A stretch of 64,000 nucleotides of DNA. It comes from Heliopora coerulea. Taxonomy: Eukaryota; Cnidaria; Anthozoa; Scleralcyonacea; Helioporidae. The DNA is taken from NCBI GenBank assembly GCA_030142905.1, contig JASJOG010000002.1, positions 2,292,501-2,356,500 on the forward strand, in the 5' to 3' direction. Under the pieces are notes generated by a model. The model worked only from the letters and a program-made list of their open reading frames with translations, was not told where the DNA came from and searched no databases. Positions 35,166-48,485 of the stretch are shown in pieces; position 1 is the stretch's first letter, and each line of letters opens with the position of its first letter. Made by a program: the position numbers and the translations under genes.

Positions 35166-35890
35166 TACAGTGGAACTCCGCTAAACGGATACTCGGTTGA
35201 TAAGGACAGTTGTTGTTCTCTACATAAAATATTCGTGTACTTTCTTGTTAATCAGCCCGTTTAATACCAACGCCGGTTAATGCGGGCAAGGGACACTTTT
35301 TCCTGTCCGAGTCCAACAATCTTATTCAAATTCAATCCTCTATATACGGACACTTTTTGTTCATTTGTAAATCTTACAACTCTTTCTTGAGTCATAAAAC
35401 TGCTCAGAGAAATTCAAATTCCTCACGGCTTAAAAATGTCAAGTTGTGTGCGGTAAGATGATGTTCCCCCGGAAGTCAATCAAATTTTAAAGACAAACGG
35501 TCATAATTCGCAATTAATTTCGACAATTTGTTAAGGGAGGTATCCTAATATTAATAACAAATGAAAACCTAGCGGAGATTCCAAACAGTCTGGAAAAGAC
35601 TTCGTCGAATGCGCAAAGTACGTGCTCCAGTGCATCAGACAACTGTAAACTATTCTAATTAATGTTACTGGTACACCAAAAAGAGACTGTAGAAAGGAGT
35701 TACGCATTCTTGTAAAATAAAATTGACTAACGTTGCTCTTAAATTGATACTATTGCTTGTTCGCTGTATATATTGCATCTCTTTTTTTTCAATAATTCAT
35801 GAATAGGTGACGTCATTCTCCGTACCCTGCTAATACGGACACTTTCTTGGCCCTTGGCCCTTCATCGTGTTTATGGGCCTTAACATTACC
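35166..35890 (+). mobile_element. pogo/Tigger-like element fragment
   Basis: It starts after TA with cagtggaactccgctaaacgga (35168-35189), the typical CAGT-type inverted-repeat end of Tigger elements. Internal tandem-like phrases atgcgggcaagggacacttttt, tatacggacactttttgtt and taatacggacactttcttgg are also typical of these repeats. The expected mirror end (ttccactg) is not found, so the right side is lost or the element is eroded. No transposase reading frame remains. Confidence 0.6.
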
Positions 35891-38800
35891 AGACAAGCCC
35901 GTGTGTGCTACCAAGGGAGTACGACAAACCAGGGAAACGGCTTAAAAAATTCTGTATCAACAATATATTGCATGCTCTTTCCATAAAATTGTGACTTTCT
36001 TCAGAATTACAGTATATCAAACGTATTACTAACAAACTGGGTTATAAATTTTTACTAGTTCCTAGTGCATCGAATGCTCAAATACTTGCGCAAAATGAAG
36101 ACATTTAGGGTATGATTATATTAATATCGATATCTGGGACGTTGGATTCACGTAGTATTCGACTAACTACGTCAAACCAAGAAGGATTATCGCAAGATTA
36201 ATTTCCTTCCTCAAATAGTGTCTCAAATGACGCGTAGATCAGTAAACTATTTAAGATATAATGCTCGCTGACTCGCATACCATCGACGCAAAGTCAGAAA
36301 CAAAAATTTATGAACATTTTTGTCTATTTCTACATTAAATGAGGTAAATTTGGAATCCAAACTTTAACTATCCGTATCAGTCATTAAGTTAGGCAAGTGA
36401 TTCTTCTCCGAACCATCGACCCAAAGCCGACAAAATAAAGGGCATCATCAATAGCCTTATTTCAAACTTCGACCCTTTATTCCCGAGATTTAATCTCAAC
36501 AAATATGGATCATTCTTTATTCATCAAAATGCAGGAGATTTACTTAACTTCTGAAATCTGGTGTTGGCAAACTGCTACAAGTATGCGCATAAGAGTTATC
36601 GAACCAATTCCCCAGATTGCTAAGTAATACAGCGTCAATTTATTGTAAACAAATAGGGCAGCTTTGAAACCTCTAGCACAATAAGCCTTGAAATCCCATG
36701 TCAAATTTTCATAAGTATCAAACAAATGGAGATATACCACAAAGAATGTACGACAGACATTGTAATTTCATATTCCGAAGAAAGTGAAAAGCATTTGGGA
36801 CCTACATTTTTAGTAGAGATTAAAAACCACCCAAAATGCGCATGTTTTGTTGACCGGAAGTCCAGTTTGAGGACATTACTTGATCTAATGTTCCAATAGT
36901 TTTATATGATTTCCTAAAGATATTTTGTTGCAACCTCGGTTGTCTTAAATGTCAACTCCACTCAGGGGAGGAAAATCAATGTTTTTGACTTCGCTTCATC
37001 CAGCAATCCTGGTTATACCCTTATACATCATGGCGAGGAATTTTATGCGACACCGCTGCTGCTGAAAATCAGACTTTTCACACATTAATTTTTTATGCCA
37101 TATTTGGCGCGTTAAAAATTGTTGCCCCAACCAAAATCACTTTTAGGAATGAAACCACTTATACATATGCAATTAGTAGTGCAAAAAGTAGTTTAATCTC
37201 ATTGTCTTGAATGTTTTTTACCACGATGGCCCAGAAGGCTCACAGTCCTGTTATATTTTTCAACAATCCAGTGAAATGCTAGTATATAGTCATTTAGTTC
37301 TTTTTGCCACTCAGAATAATATAAGCAGATTAATGGTGCATTTCTAGTAAAATTATTCCCACATTCTGGTAATTAAGGAACACCAAATGGAATGCGAAGC
37401 TCGGATTTTATGATCCAAACACGTGGAATGTTGCGAGACTTGAGAAAATGCGTAAAGACGAAACCTAGTCGCTAGGTGAGTGTCTTCACCCTTTCAAAAT
37501 TCGAGCAACATATCTAGTGTTTGGATCACAGTATCCTAACCCGGAAATCCATTTGTAGCTTCTTTTATAAAATAACGATAGATTAAAATCTGTTAATTTT
37601 ATTATCACATTGATGAAGTAAGGAATTTTCCCAAAAATCATCAACTACCAACTGGAGACAAGCATAAGAAGACCAAAATCAGATAAACAAAGTCAAGCCA
37701 GTTCAAAATGGTGAAAAGAAAAACACAAGCGATGGTTATTCAGCTATTCGGAAGTCACTCAACGTACCATGTGTTTGAAGCACAGTATTCAAACATCGCT
37801 AAATCTATTATATTATGCATTTCTTAACATAAACTTTAGCACAGGTTTGACGGGAAATTTTATGTGTTGCGATACTCTAATCAAGACTAGTGGCGAAGCT
37901 AAGTGTAGCAACTGACCATGCTATGCAAATTTAAAATCATCTACGATATTCACTCAGGTATCAAGCCATATACATCTACCAAAGCAATGTTTAGTATATA
38001 AAAATGCAACACTTGGTGGTCAAGCTAGTGATTATGTTAAGCATGACTAGAAACTGCAGCAAAATAATGTTAATGGAGGCTAAAACATACTCCTGAAAAA
38101 GATCATCTTGTAAAACCCAAGATTCGAGTTAAGTATACAAGAATACACGTAATAACGGTAATATTTCAACATTATTGCAAAGTCATTATCAAACCAATAC
38201 TTAATTACAAAGTGTTAATGGTTGATATCTAGATATCGTACAAAGTTTTACGTTTGCACAGCACGATCCTATCGCCATACATAGCTAATCTTACTGGTTT
38301 GCAGATCACCAGTGGCTATGCTTAGCTTCCCCACTGAAATTAAAGACACAGGCATTAACCAATCAACGTCCGCGTATAATACACCTTATTTTATAAAAAC
38401 GTCTTTACCGCATTTTAGTACAAATTTTGACCACAGTTCCAGATTAATAAAACTGATTTGGTACAGTGCCGTAAATATTTTCTATACGCCAATATGATAG
38501 AGAAAAGGCTACACTAAGTTCTGAATTAGAATTTGATTACCTCGGCTAGCTCCATTTTTAGCCTTCTTTGAACACTCCTTTTCAAGGTATAATATCGGTA
38601 ATTATGCCATTGACAAGTTATACACCATGCAAAAGTCCTGGAATTTTAATGAGGAGATGGAGGTCATAAGATCGTATTTCAACCAAGGATACACTAACAG
38701 CAATGGAGAAATAGTGGAATGTCTAAGGCTCCATAACATTCATATCAGTTAATGAACGTTTAAGGGGAGGTTATCATCAATGAAGGTTCGTACACGAGAA

Positions 38801-41800
38801 CTACCATTTCCCTCAAATTGGTGATATTCATGATTTTTTGCCAGATTTTGTAAATTGATTACATTCACCTTTTCAAGGAGAGACTGGGCTGAAAATACAA
38901 TACAAAAAGAGGCTACGCAGATGCGCATACTCAGCAAATGGACCGAATTTTATTTGGTATATTGACTGGCACGATAAATTGATCAGAAACCTGATGGGTT
39001 CAGTATTCACGCCTGGATTGTTTGTCTTTTGAGAAGGATAATTTAGTTACAAGATTGTCCAACGAATATAAAACCGGACGTAATAGCCAAATATTACCTG
39101 GATGCAATTCTACAAGGTCAAGGAGTTCACTCTAAAAGCAAGATGGATGAAGAAACTTGAAGAAACCGTGAAACGGTCTGAACGAAACAAATCGTCTAAC
39201 GCAGTCATAGAAATTGCAGTTGGACATCTGGTTTGCCTAACTTTTGTATTGTTGACGGGAACAACGCAGTACTCTTTCCAGCCCCACTCGGTCACTCACG
39301 TTGCCGTCGCCGCTAAAAGGTCGTTTCTTAAGTTCCCTAATGAGTACCTGCCTCCTCAGCTGCCTCGCGTAGCCACGTGGCTGTTCTGCAATACTGCTTC
39401 ACGGGTATTCAATAATTGTGCCATAAGTTTTTTAGTTATTTAATTTTTACACATGTTTGATTGTGTAATCAACGCACGTCTTTGTTTTGGATTTCCATGT
39501 TTGCGTTGCTCAAGAATTGTTAGTTTTCAGAATCTATTATCAAACAAGTATACGAATAATCTTCCATAGAATATCTCAAAATATCTAAAATTTGCTGTTG
39601 TGCTTCCTGTCCAAAAGATTTGTTTGTACAGGACGACTTCAATGGTGCAACATCCGACATGTTAACATTGACCTCTTTGTCTTCCTATTAAATTAACGTT
39701 ACTTCCACCAGTATCCACATAATATATAGAACACGAGTAACTGGCTCCATTTATATATGTCAGAGGTGCGAGATGTATTCAAAAAAAGCAGCACAAACTT
39801 GAAAACTCTCTCCTCAGGTTCGAGTACGTATTTAAACACATAATTCAGGACCAAATCGAGGAGAAACTTGTTCTAATTAAAGAGGTGTTTGATCTGATAC
39901 CAAGAGACGTCAGGGTTCTACTTTGCCTGGTGTTTTCCTCATGAACTATAAACAGGTTCAATCAATATTTGTTCGCGGTATCTTTGCCACAGATCATAAG
40001 CGGCCAGATCTTGAGTCAAATAAAATCTTTCATTTTTTTCATGGTTATACCTTTCTGTTTTTTCTATTTCTCGTCCTTTTGAATTGCCATGCAGGTCACT
40101 AAAGTTAGATTAAATTCTTAAAATCAACATTTATTTTGTTTTTTACGATGACTCCCGACGATGGATTTACTTAACTCACAAGGCGCTAACTAAACTGGTT
40201 CCATTGTATACCCGCATCACTTCAAGTTTGTTTAATCGTATAGTTGATATATTCATCAAGCACAGAACAGGAAGAGCCACCTTATTTTCATTTCAATAAT
40301 ACAGTCTGGTGCCAATGGTTTGAGCGTTCCGTTGCATCTCTCAACGTCATTAGAGAGTAAATACGAATAACAAGCTGTCAAAATACATATGCTAATCAAA
40401 GGAAATTGGATTATAAATTCAGGTCACAATGTCATTCAAAAAAACTCATGCCTTCCCGTCATGCCAAGGTAGCTTTCGTCATTTGCTCTCTTTACTTTGG
40501 CCTTCACGTTTTATGCTACAGCAGGCTTTTGTTGTGTTTTTTGCTTCCAAACTATTTGTTGGATGATTTCACGACGTATTTCCCACTCTTAAATTCTTAG
40601 CAATTGCGCAATTTCAACTCACCAGTAACGTAAATGTAACAAAAATAGTTGGTTTATCAAATTCTCCATTGTGTATATAGAAGATAAAATCGTCTTTGTG
40701 TCTTGACAATTTAGTCCAATTTTCAATCGCATTCGAGACAAAAATACTGATGGTTCATCTTTGCTACTGTGATTGATAACTGTAACCAGAAAGGGAGGAC
40801 AAGAATGAAATGTCTCTCTGAACTGACCTTCATATCAAAACTGGAAGGGCAAACGTTCTTTATTGAAGTGCGAATTGTAAAATATTCATGGAAGTAAGAG
40901 AAAAAAAAATTAAGAGTAAAGTAAGGTCAAGTTATTTAAAATAATTGCTAGGTCGTGTAAAAGCAAACGGCATGAGCCTTCTTATCTCGCCCAAATCTGC
41001 AGTTTTATATCTACATCATCTTTGGCTAACAACTCAGTCAATTTTCCGGTAAACAAGAAAGCGCATAAAAGCTAAGCTATGTATTCTCTCAATTGCGTTA
41101 TAAGAAAACAGAAATCTGTTCAATTGTCGACAACTAGAATGCTTAAATACCTCAGTATGGAAGTATAATTTACAAAGAAATGAAGATCTTTTCTTTCATT
41201 TTGTGAGCAAGTGTACGATTTGTTGCAATAGTCTTTGATTGCTGAATAAAATTGTCACCTACAAAGGCTTTTCCTTCAAATCCCCAGCTAATTTGTTCAA
41301 GATGGACATATTTATTCATTCACATATATACATACATAAAATACGCACACATGCACATCTATACATAAATTACATCTGTCACTGATTCACGAACCTTGTC
41401 ATTAACCATCGCACAGCTAATTCAACATATTGATTTGATGATAGGTTTGAGAATGAAGGAGCGAGGTTAAGATGGGACGTATACCACAAAGAAAATTGTT
41501 AAAGTTGCCGGAAAGGACTACATAAAGAATTTACCTTCTGGACCAATTAATCATCTCCAATGAATTTTTCAATGTTCGATAATAAATTTTAACTGTCCAA
41601 CTTTGTTTATTTGTATGTTCATAGCACCGTACATATCATTCGTTTTTCCTCACAGGACAGATTAGTACCAAAACAAAACCGCATCAACTACCAAACTGTA
41701 ACAACTAAGTTACTGGAAATGGCTGAGCAAAGAATTTGCTTTGCAGGGCAAACGCTTATGTATCTCCAAGGGATATTTCATGGTTTGTTTCATTTTTTCC

Positions 41801-43120
41801 GATAATTGTTCATGAGGTATAATATGTTTTCACCGTACAAGACAAATTGTACCATACCAAACAGCGTATCTTTGTTCTACAACCTTAGGCAGCAAAGACT
41901 GTTAAGGACAAAGCTTATTATAGGCATGACGGAGTATTTAGTTTGCAGGTAAACGTGTGGGCGTTACGTGAGCAAAACTATGACGGCCATGATTAAACCA
42001 CCAATTCATCTGGAAAAATTAGCTGGTAGAGCCGTACCTCTATGAAGACAAACATGATAATCGTTAGGTCAATGTCGATGTCAAATGAATACGCTACACC
42101 ATGGAAGCTAGGCATGAGGGCAAATTGACTGGTCTGGTTTGCCATAAAACTACATCAGTCTAGACGCCTCAGTGTAAATTTTAGTCCAGTCTAAGATTGG
42201 TTAAGAGAACGATTGTAGTTTCAGCGTCTTCTTAAGTATTAATTAGTTTCATCTTTTGCGGGAATTTAGCTACTATCAACAAAATAGAAACCACTGCAAA
42301 CAATTTTCATAAATTTTCAAACTACTCTGCGGGACATCTATTTAACTAGAATGTCAGATCCCATCAGCAGCTGTAGACAGTCTCTATGAGCATTTCATTG
42401 GTATGACTGTGTTGGTATGATTCAGTCAACTAAGAAATGTACCAGTATGACGATGTCAGCCATCTTTGCTTGCGCCCAAACGTGCTGCTTCATCTGATAC
42501 GAAAGAAAAACAATCCTTACAGACTTGCGGTTCACGGTATGCGAAAAGGCTGGTATTATGGCTGGCTTCTAGGCACCACTTTATCTACGCGTTGTGTTTG
42601 CTTTCAAGACAACATCTAGGAATATCAATGGCGCCAGGGTGGACTGTGAGCACCGCCTGGTTTCCATCATCGTCTAACCGATAAGGAAAAAATAACATTT
42701 CGACAAAAGTAGACGCGCTACACTATTTTCCCTTCAATAAAGCAGCACACTGGGGTGCTTTGCGCTCAGGACGTGACCGGTTATCAGATTTAACTGCGGA
42801 AAAAGTCAGCTTAATCGCACGAGTATAAAATGTTGACATAGCGATCTGGGTTTTCCTCTCACTTCTTGTGTGCTTTGGTAGCAAATGTCTTTTGCACAAA
42901 ACAGGCGCATTTGAAAATAGAAAACGAAGTACAAATACATACGCAGTTCCATGAGGACTCGTCCCTGAATAAACGCTTGAACTGTTCCAAAGCAAAGTTT
43001 CACATCTTCATTTCCATTTAAAAACACGATGATAATTTACCGGATATTTTTCTTTGTTTTTATTAGGGGTGCGAGCAAACAAACAGTGCAAATATTTACT
43101 ATTTCTCCGGACCACAAGAG
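35891..43120. other. Long gene-poor stretch
   Basis: About 7.2 kb with no motif-bearing coding sequence. The longest ATG-started frame is at 39102-39443 (113 codons; start MQFYKVKEFTLKARWMKK), with a hydrophobic centre (HLVCLTFVLLTG). It is overlapped by an opposite-strand frame and is not recognisable. Short inverted words (gatatctagatatc at about 38224) occur. If there are exons here, I cannot see them. Confidence 0.45.
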
Positions 43121-43133
43121 CCGTTTTCATATT

Positions 43134-43139
43134 TTTATT
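43134..43139 (-). terminator. Candidate poly(A) signal for the minus-strand bHLH gene
   Basis: The plus-strand word tttatt (AATAAA on the minus strand) at about 43134 is the first clear canonical signal after the stop codon at 43649, which would give a 3' untranslated region of about 0.5 kb. Position is the only evidence. Confidence 0.3.
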
Positions 43140-43648
43140 GAACTAGACTAGCCAGCGTTTTAATCCACATTCTCAATGGTCACATACGTATCGAGTATAG
43201 ATTAAAACCTGGTTACATTTTCATTTTTATATATCCTTCTCTCAAAGATCTAGTTTCCTACCTGCTAAGTAATTTACGATCTATTTACAAACGCTCTCAG
43301 CATAAGCAATGATAATCTCAAGGTTACGGCGTGTGTTACTTTGACGGCGAAGAAAAACAGAGTGCCTATGATTAGCCTACGTGAAGAAAGTTCATGGTGA
43401 ATTAGACTTGTAAAGTTTATATCAAACTGAATGGGTTATATGATATCTGTTAAAGTCATGAATGCAAGTTCACTTAGTGTCAATCTTCTTGAGTTCAAGA
43501 GCATCTTCTTCCTGAAGATGTTTTTCGACTAGAAGTGCTCTAATTCTATACGATCTTCAACATATAAACTTGCAGTGGATGGTTGTGGGTGGGTTCTTGT
43601 AGTTAGAAAAAATTTTTGAAAAGTAAACTGTACGTAAATTGTCTGCAG

Positions 43649-44161
43649 TCACCAGAATACATCCTCGGAATCGTCGATGTCTAGAAGATCGGACGATGGT
43701 GAGCTGGGTAACAAAAACGATGTGTCCATTTTGAACAATTCTTCGAAGTCGCCGTCGGTTGAGAAATCGCTAGATAATTGTGGCGACAAATCAGTGTCGA
43801 TGCCTTCGAAGTCACTCGAGCTGCGGCTTCTGTCGTCCTCCTCGAGCATATCTTTAAGTTGGCGAATATATCGTATCGCCAAGCAAATTGTTTCCATCTT
43901 AGAAAGCTTTATGTGGAGGGGATTGAGGAAATCTGGCAAGCGATCTCGCAGGGCGTAGATTGCGTCGTTAACTCTCCGCGTGCGGTGTCGCTCTCTCTCG
44001 TTCGCCCACCGCCTCTGCTGGCTCAGGCCTGTAAGCCTTGCCTTTCTTCTCCTCTTTTTGCGTTGCTTGCCAGAATCATTTACGTTTGCAAGCAAATCAC
44101 TCGGCTTTTCAACGCCCATTGCGATGTCGATTGTTGAAGTACCAAATACACTCTCTGCCAT
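43649..44161 (-). CDS. Group A bHLH transcription factor, intronless, subfamily unresolved
   Basis: A 170-residue protein predicted to act in the nucleus as a heterodimer with an E protein on E-boxes. Order: short N-terminus (MAESVFGTS), a basic nuclear-localisation-like patch (KQRKKRRRKAR, about 32-42), the basic region RRWANERERHRTRRVNDAI (about 50-68), helix 1 to RLP, loop, helix 2 KLSKMETICLAIRYIRQLKDML (about 85-106), and a Ser/Asp/Glu-rich acidic tail ending DDSEDVFW that could activate transcription. RER in the basic region and KLSK before helix 2 place it in group A. It shares traits with Atonal/Neurogenin, Achaete-scute and Mesp groups, and I cannot choose. The ATG at 44159-44161 has A at -3 and G at +4; no ATG lies in frame just upstream. 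No splice sites are needed. Confidence 0.88.
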   Translation of the reverse strand: MAESVFGTSTIDIAMGVEKPSDLLANVNDSGKQRKKRRRKARLTGLSQQRRWANERERHRTRRVNDAIYALRDRLPDFLNPLHIKLSKMETICLAIRYIRQLKDMLEEDDRSRSSSDFEGIDTDLSPQLSSDFSTDGDFEELFKMDTSFLLPSSPSSDLLDIDDSEDVFW

Positions 44162-44262
44162 TGTTGCAGCAATCAAGAATCAAAACCAATACGCTTCGGG
44201 TATCCTAGATCAAGGGACGAGCACTGATATTTGAATGAAGAAAGTAAATCGTGCAGAGTGTC

Positions 44263-44269
44263 CTTTATA
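44263..44269 (-). promoter_or_regulatory. TATA box of the minus-strand bHLH gene
   Basis: On the minus strand the sequence reads gtataaaggacac; the TATAAAG lies about 100 bases before the ATG at 44161. A start about 30 bases on, near ttcattcaaa (about 44232), would fit an initiator and give a leader of about 70 bases. Confidence 0.6.
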
Positions 44270-47200
44270 CGGGTCATTAGTAGAGGTTGGTAAATATCTG
44301 ATTTCAAACATGCTTTGAAGGGGAGATGTTATATTAGGTGAGAACACAGATATCTCTCTTAGATATGATTACTGGGAAAAACATGCCAAGCTAGACAGAC
44401 GTCAGACAAGACGTCGACCGTAAGCCAAGTACCAAACAAGGGACTTAAGTGAGCCTATATCATCATCATGCAAATGAGACAAAAAGTAAAATCGGTCCAG
44501 AAACCAGTGTACGATCGAGCAATCCTGCTGTGAACCAAAATTATTCAAGAGCTCCTCACACTGCTCGGAATTTATCAAAACGAAACAGCTGGCACGCTGC
44601 TGACATTACCCTACTCTTAACATTGAAGAGACCGAAATAATCTCGTCACCATCAATACCTGCGCAGGAACTGACTGATAAAGAGCTCTTCTGTAAAATGC
44701 ATGCAAGATGAAAGTGGTTTTCAATACCTACAAGATGCGATTTCCACAGGTGTAAAACGTGCGTTTTTGTTGAACGGTATTTAAAAAGGAGTTAAAACAA
44801 ACAAACGCAAACATTGCGCACTTTGTTTGCACGCAGTAATTTTCAGCATGGGGCAAATTATCATACCAAAATGAGAGATAAAAGGTGTTTGATTTGGACA
44901 ATTATCTGTGCATATTTGCGCTATTACCGGTGGCCCCGAGAAATGTAACGGCCAAACAAAATGCGCTAAAGGAACAAGTATTCACAAGATATGGAAAAAA
45001 TCTATCTTCATCTTTTCGATTCAGCGTATCATACGATCATAAAATTAGTTAAATCATCAGTTCTAGCAATAGAATTTGTTTGCGACTAAACTCAAAATAA
45101 CTGCAAATATTAACCAACAAAAGAGGAGTACTAAGGAAAATTTGACATAAGATGTAAACTGCAGCGCAAACAACGTGAAAAAGAAAACAACCTCGGCGAT
45201 AATATATCACGGATAACAATGACAAAAAGAAAAGACCAAGTACTACGACTTGGACATAAAACTGTTCAATTGCACAATGCTTCATCTAGGCCGACGTTTT
45301 CCTGCTTGCCCTTTTCACTTTCAAACATTAATACCCCTTAATCTATAAGGTTATTTATCAGTCATGGCTAACAATCAAAGAGATTCTTTCGTCACCAGCT
45401 TCTAAGAGGGAAGACCTCAACAACTGATGACAAAAAGTTTCAAGTACTATCATGAGGTAAAATTGCATGATTCGTGTGAGGTCGAGAAATGAAATGCACA
45501 CGAGACTAAACAACGAATTAAATAGGTGTGTAACCTCAGACGTCTTTACTACGTTTTTTAACATGTAAAGCCTGATTTTATGGCATACATTAAAAGTTTT
45601 CTGAATGGGATCTACAAAAATCGACGACAGGACGTAGTGGTCAGGTCAAGGATAAAGAGTAACATATGCGGTGTCGCCCAAAATTCAGCAACAACAATGG
45701 TAGCATATGTGAGCTGAACTCTCATCCAGCTTTCGATCGGGCATCCGCGCCAATTCGCCAGACAACAGAGCTTTTGGAAGCAATGAACCATGGTAGATTA
45801 CTTCCCCTGCAAGAATATCTTGACCCCGAAGTAAAAGCAGCGAGGCGTACACCAATAAATTGTGCTTAATAACCAGCTATTGGTGACTTTATGTGTATGA
45901 AGTTTTATGAAGAAAAGGGGTTTTTTCTTCATTTTATTTTTTTCGACAATTAACGTGCAGATGTGCAAACTGCAATTTTTTCTTGTCTCAAAAGTTTGAC
46001 CAAAGTTAGGGGGCATATAACTTTTGTTTAAACTCTCAAAAACATAACCCAAGATGAAAGTTTCTCCAGTCTTCTATGGGTATCGAAGACGTCCTTTTGT
46101 CGCTAATGGTAGCATAAAAATACTCTTTCCAAATACACGTCATTTATGTAGACGAAAACACGAAGACAACAATACCTATACAATCACAACAACAACACCA
46201 GCAACCACATCACCAAAAAAATGCCGACCTCAGTTAATCTTCTCCTGTAAACCGCGATAAACGACTTCAATGCTCTGGCACTCTGTCTGAAATACATGAG
46301 TATTTGCTCACACTAGGGCTGATGTTGACTTGATAAATCCTCGCATACAAAGTGGATGTCTTTTTCTATCCCCTTGTATTCACGTCAACACTGAGACACT
46401 GTTAATTGTCCTCTGAGAGGGAAATTATCCGCCTTGTAAAAGTGACATATCTTTCGCATCTTTAATTCTTTAAGTTGTCTTTAAAAGAGCAAATCAATGA
46501 AACAGAATCTCTTACAGACCACAGAGCCCGGACGATCCGATATGAATAGCAATCTGGAATGCTTTGCGAGCTTGATTAAACTAATCCCACTGCTACAGAC
46601 AAATGTCACAGAAACATTTATCTGTGTATTAACAACAGACGTTATCAGCGGATCAGAATTCTTATCCGGCATTCTACAGCACAGAACTACGAAATGGCCT
46701 ACTGGCCACAACTTGCTATGGAAATTAGTAATATACGATCAGCTGTTTGGGCTAAGCGATTTTCCTTCTTTCTAACATCCCCTAAATGTTACTTCAAGTA
46801 ACAAGGACATGAGCACGTTAAGGCACAATGGATACGACCATCATTTCGGTCCAGCTGTATTGTCACCACAATGTAATATTCTTCCACAACAGCTTTACTT
46901 CATTAGTCACATTAACAAATTCACAATTCTTGTAAAATGACGAGTCAATCCACTCTACTATTGTCGACTGTATTCTGTATACTCATATTCATTCGATCAA
47001 AGAATACTTACGGGGTCACGTCGGTTGCTTCTAGCACGCGAAAGGCAAAGGAAGAATAAAAAAACCGAGAAAGTTATCTTCGTGAGCTATATCAATGCTG
47101 CTTTAGATAATTCGGATATCCTTTGTTAACACCTTATTTTAGCATCTACGTCCTGAACTCATTAGCAAGTATGTTCAATAAGAACATATCAACACATTCG

Positions 47201-48428
47201 CATACTATCGCATAATGTACCCCATGACCGCACTGATTCGAGAAGGAAAGTGATCAAAAAAATACATTGAGAAGGGACCTAGGTGCAGCTAGTACGAAAA
47301 TCTGTCAAGAACATGTCTGAAGGTTTTGTAAAAGAAGATAATTGCAAGCACCAGTTTACCTTCGCCAGGTTATTTTTGTCAAGTAACACTTCGAACAAGT
47401 GTGTCATTTGTCTGTTTCAAGCTTTGTCAGTGAAAATTACCAAGAAGCAAGGTGCGGCAATCTTCTAAGAAAAGACGATGCTTTGGTAGCGTACACTATT
47501 AACAAGATATACCCCTAGTCAGACTAAAATATGTTACTAATCGGCAATATTGGATTTTAAACAAGCCTTCCGTCGCAAATGACGGTCGCTATTGCCGGAA
47601 CAATTGTCAAGCCATTGATGAAAGCAGATGCAGCTGTAGTTATCAGCATTTGCCAAAATAGGTTAGAATTTTATGGGTGGTCGCGATGATCCCAGCGCTA
47701 ATGATCCAAGAATTTATGCGATCGAAAACTATGCCAAACGGTTGGTATTACAAGAAACTGTACCAACGTATTTTTGCGGCTCTCTGCAAGTTTTAACCCG
47801 CTGAACCAACCTCCGACAGCCCCTAATAATCTCCTTTCTGTCTTCTGTTGGCGATAGTCTGTCGAAAAATTGCAAAGTGGAAACAGTCGAGACGGAAAAT
47901 AATCTAGACGATCGACACGGCAATTTTAGCAATCCTAGCAATTGATAAAATAGGGTCAAAAGGAGATGAAATAAACCAGACAGACTGCAGTTGGCCAATG
48001 GTAATATCCCTTATATAGATGCCCAGTGCGATCCCCAAAATACTAGTACTTGGATAGATTCCTATACAGTCTTTCAACCAACGAACATGACAAAAACTAG
48101 ACCAAAATCTGAAGCTAGAAACGCAATCTTTGTCCTTAATGGCATCAAAACCATTTGCAAATAGCCTTTGCACACTCTGACAATGATAGTTCAACAAAAA
48201 GTCTGCAACGTTTACTTAAATAAGTTTCACTTGCAAATGGTTGCCTACTAAGCAAGAATGTAAAGAGTACTAATTCAAAATGTTCCTCGCCATCAGACAG
48301 TAGGCAAACCATCAATGATTCTAAATCGTTGTTTAGAGTTTCATTTTCCCTTCTCCTAACGCTTAACACAAATTTCCAACCTCTGTGAAACAAAATATTT
48401 AGTTACCAATAGCTAAAACAACAAACAA
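44270..48428. other. No recognisable gene
   Basis: Frames of 60-97 codons on both strands overlap each other and have no motifs. The stretch acaacaacaacaccagcaaccacatcacc (about 46186-46215) is low complexity. This is the upstream flank of the minus-strand bHLH gene, so enhancers may lie here, but none can be recognised. Confidence 0.45.
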
Positions 48429-48485
48429 ATGAATGAATGAGTGAACGAATGAATGAATGAATGAATGAATAAATGAATGAATAAA
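48429..48485. repeat. (GAAT)n microsatellite
   Basis: About 14 units of gaat/aatg, with a few variants (gagt, gaac, aaat). Confidence 0.95.

Noticed and set aside
44162..44176. Upstream extension of the bHLH protein by five residues
   Set aside because: The codon there is TTG, not ATG; the ATG at 44161 has an excellent context.
43677..44234. Three plus-strand open frames of 84-119 codons
   Set aside because: They are antisense to the minus-strand bHLH gene and have no motifs.
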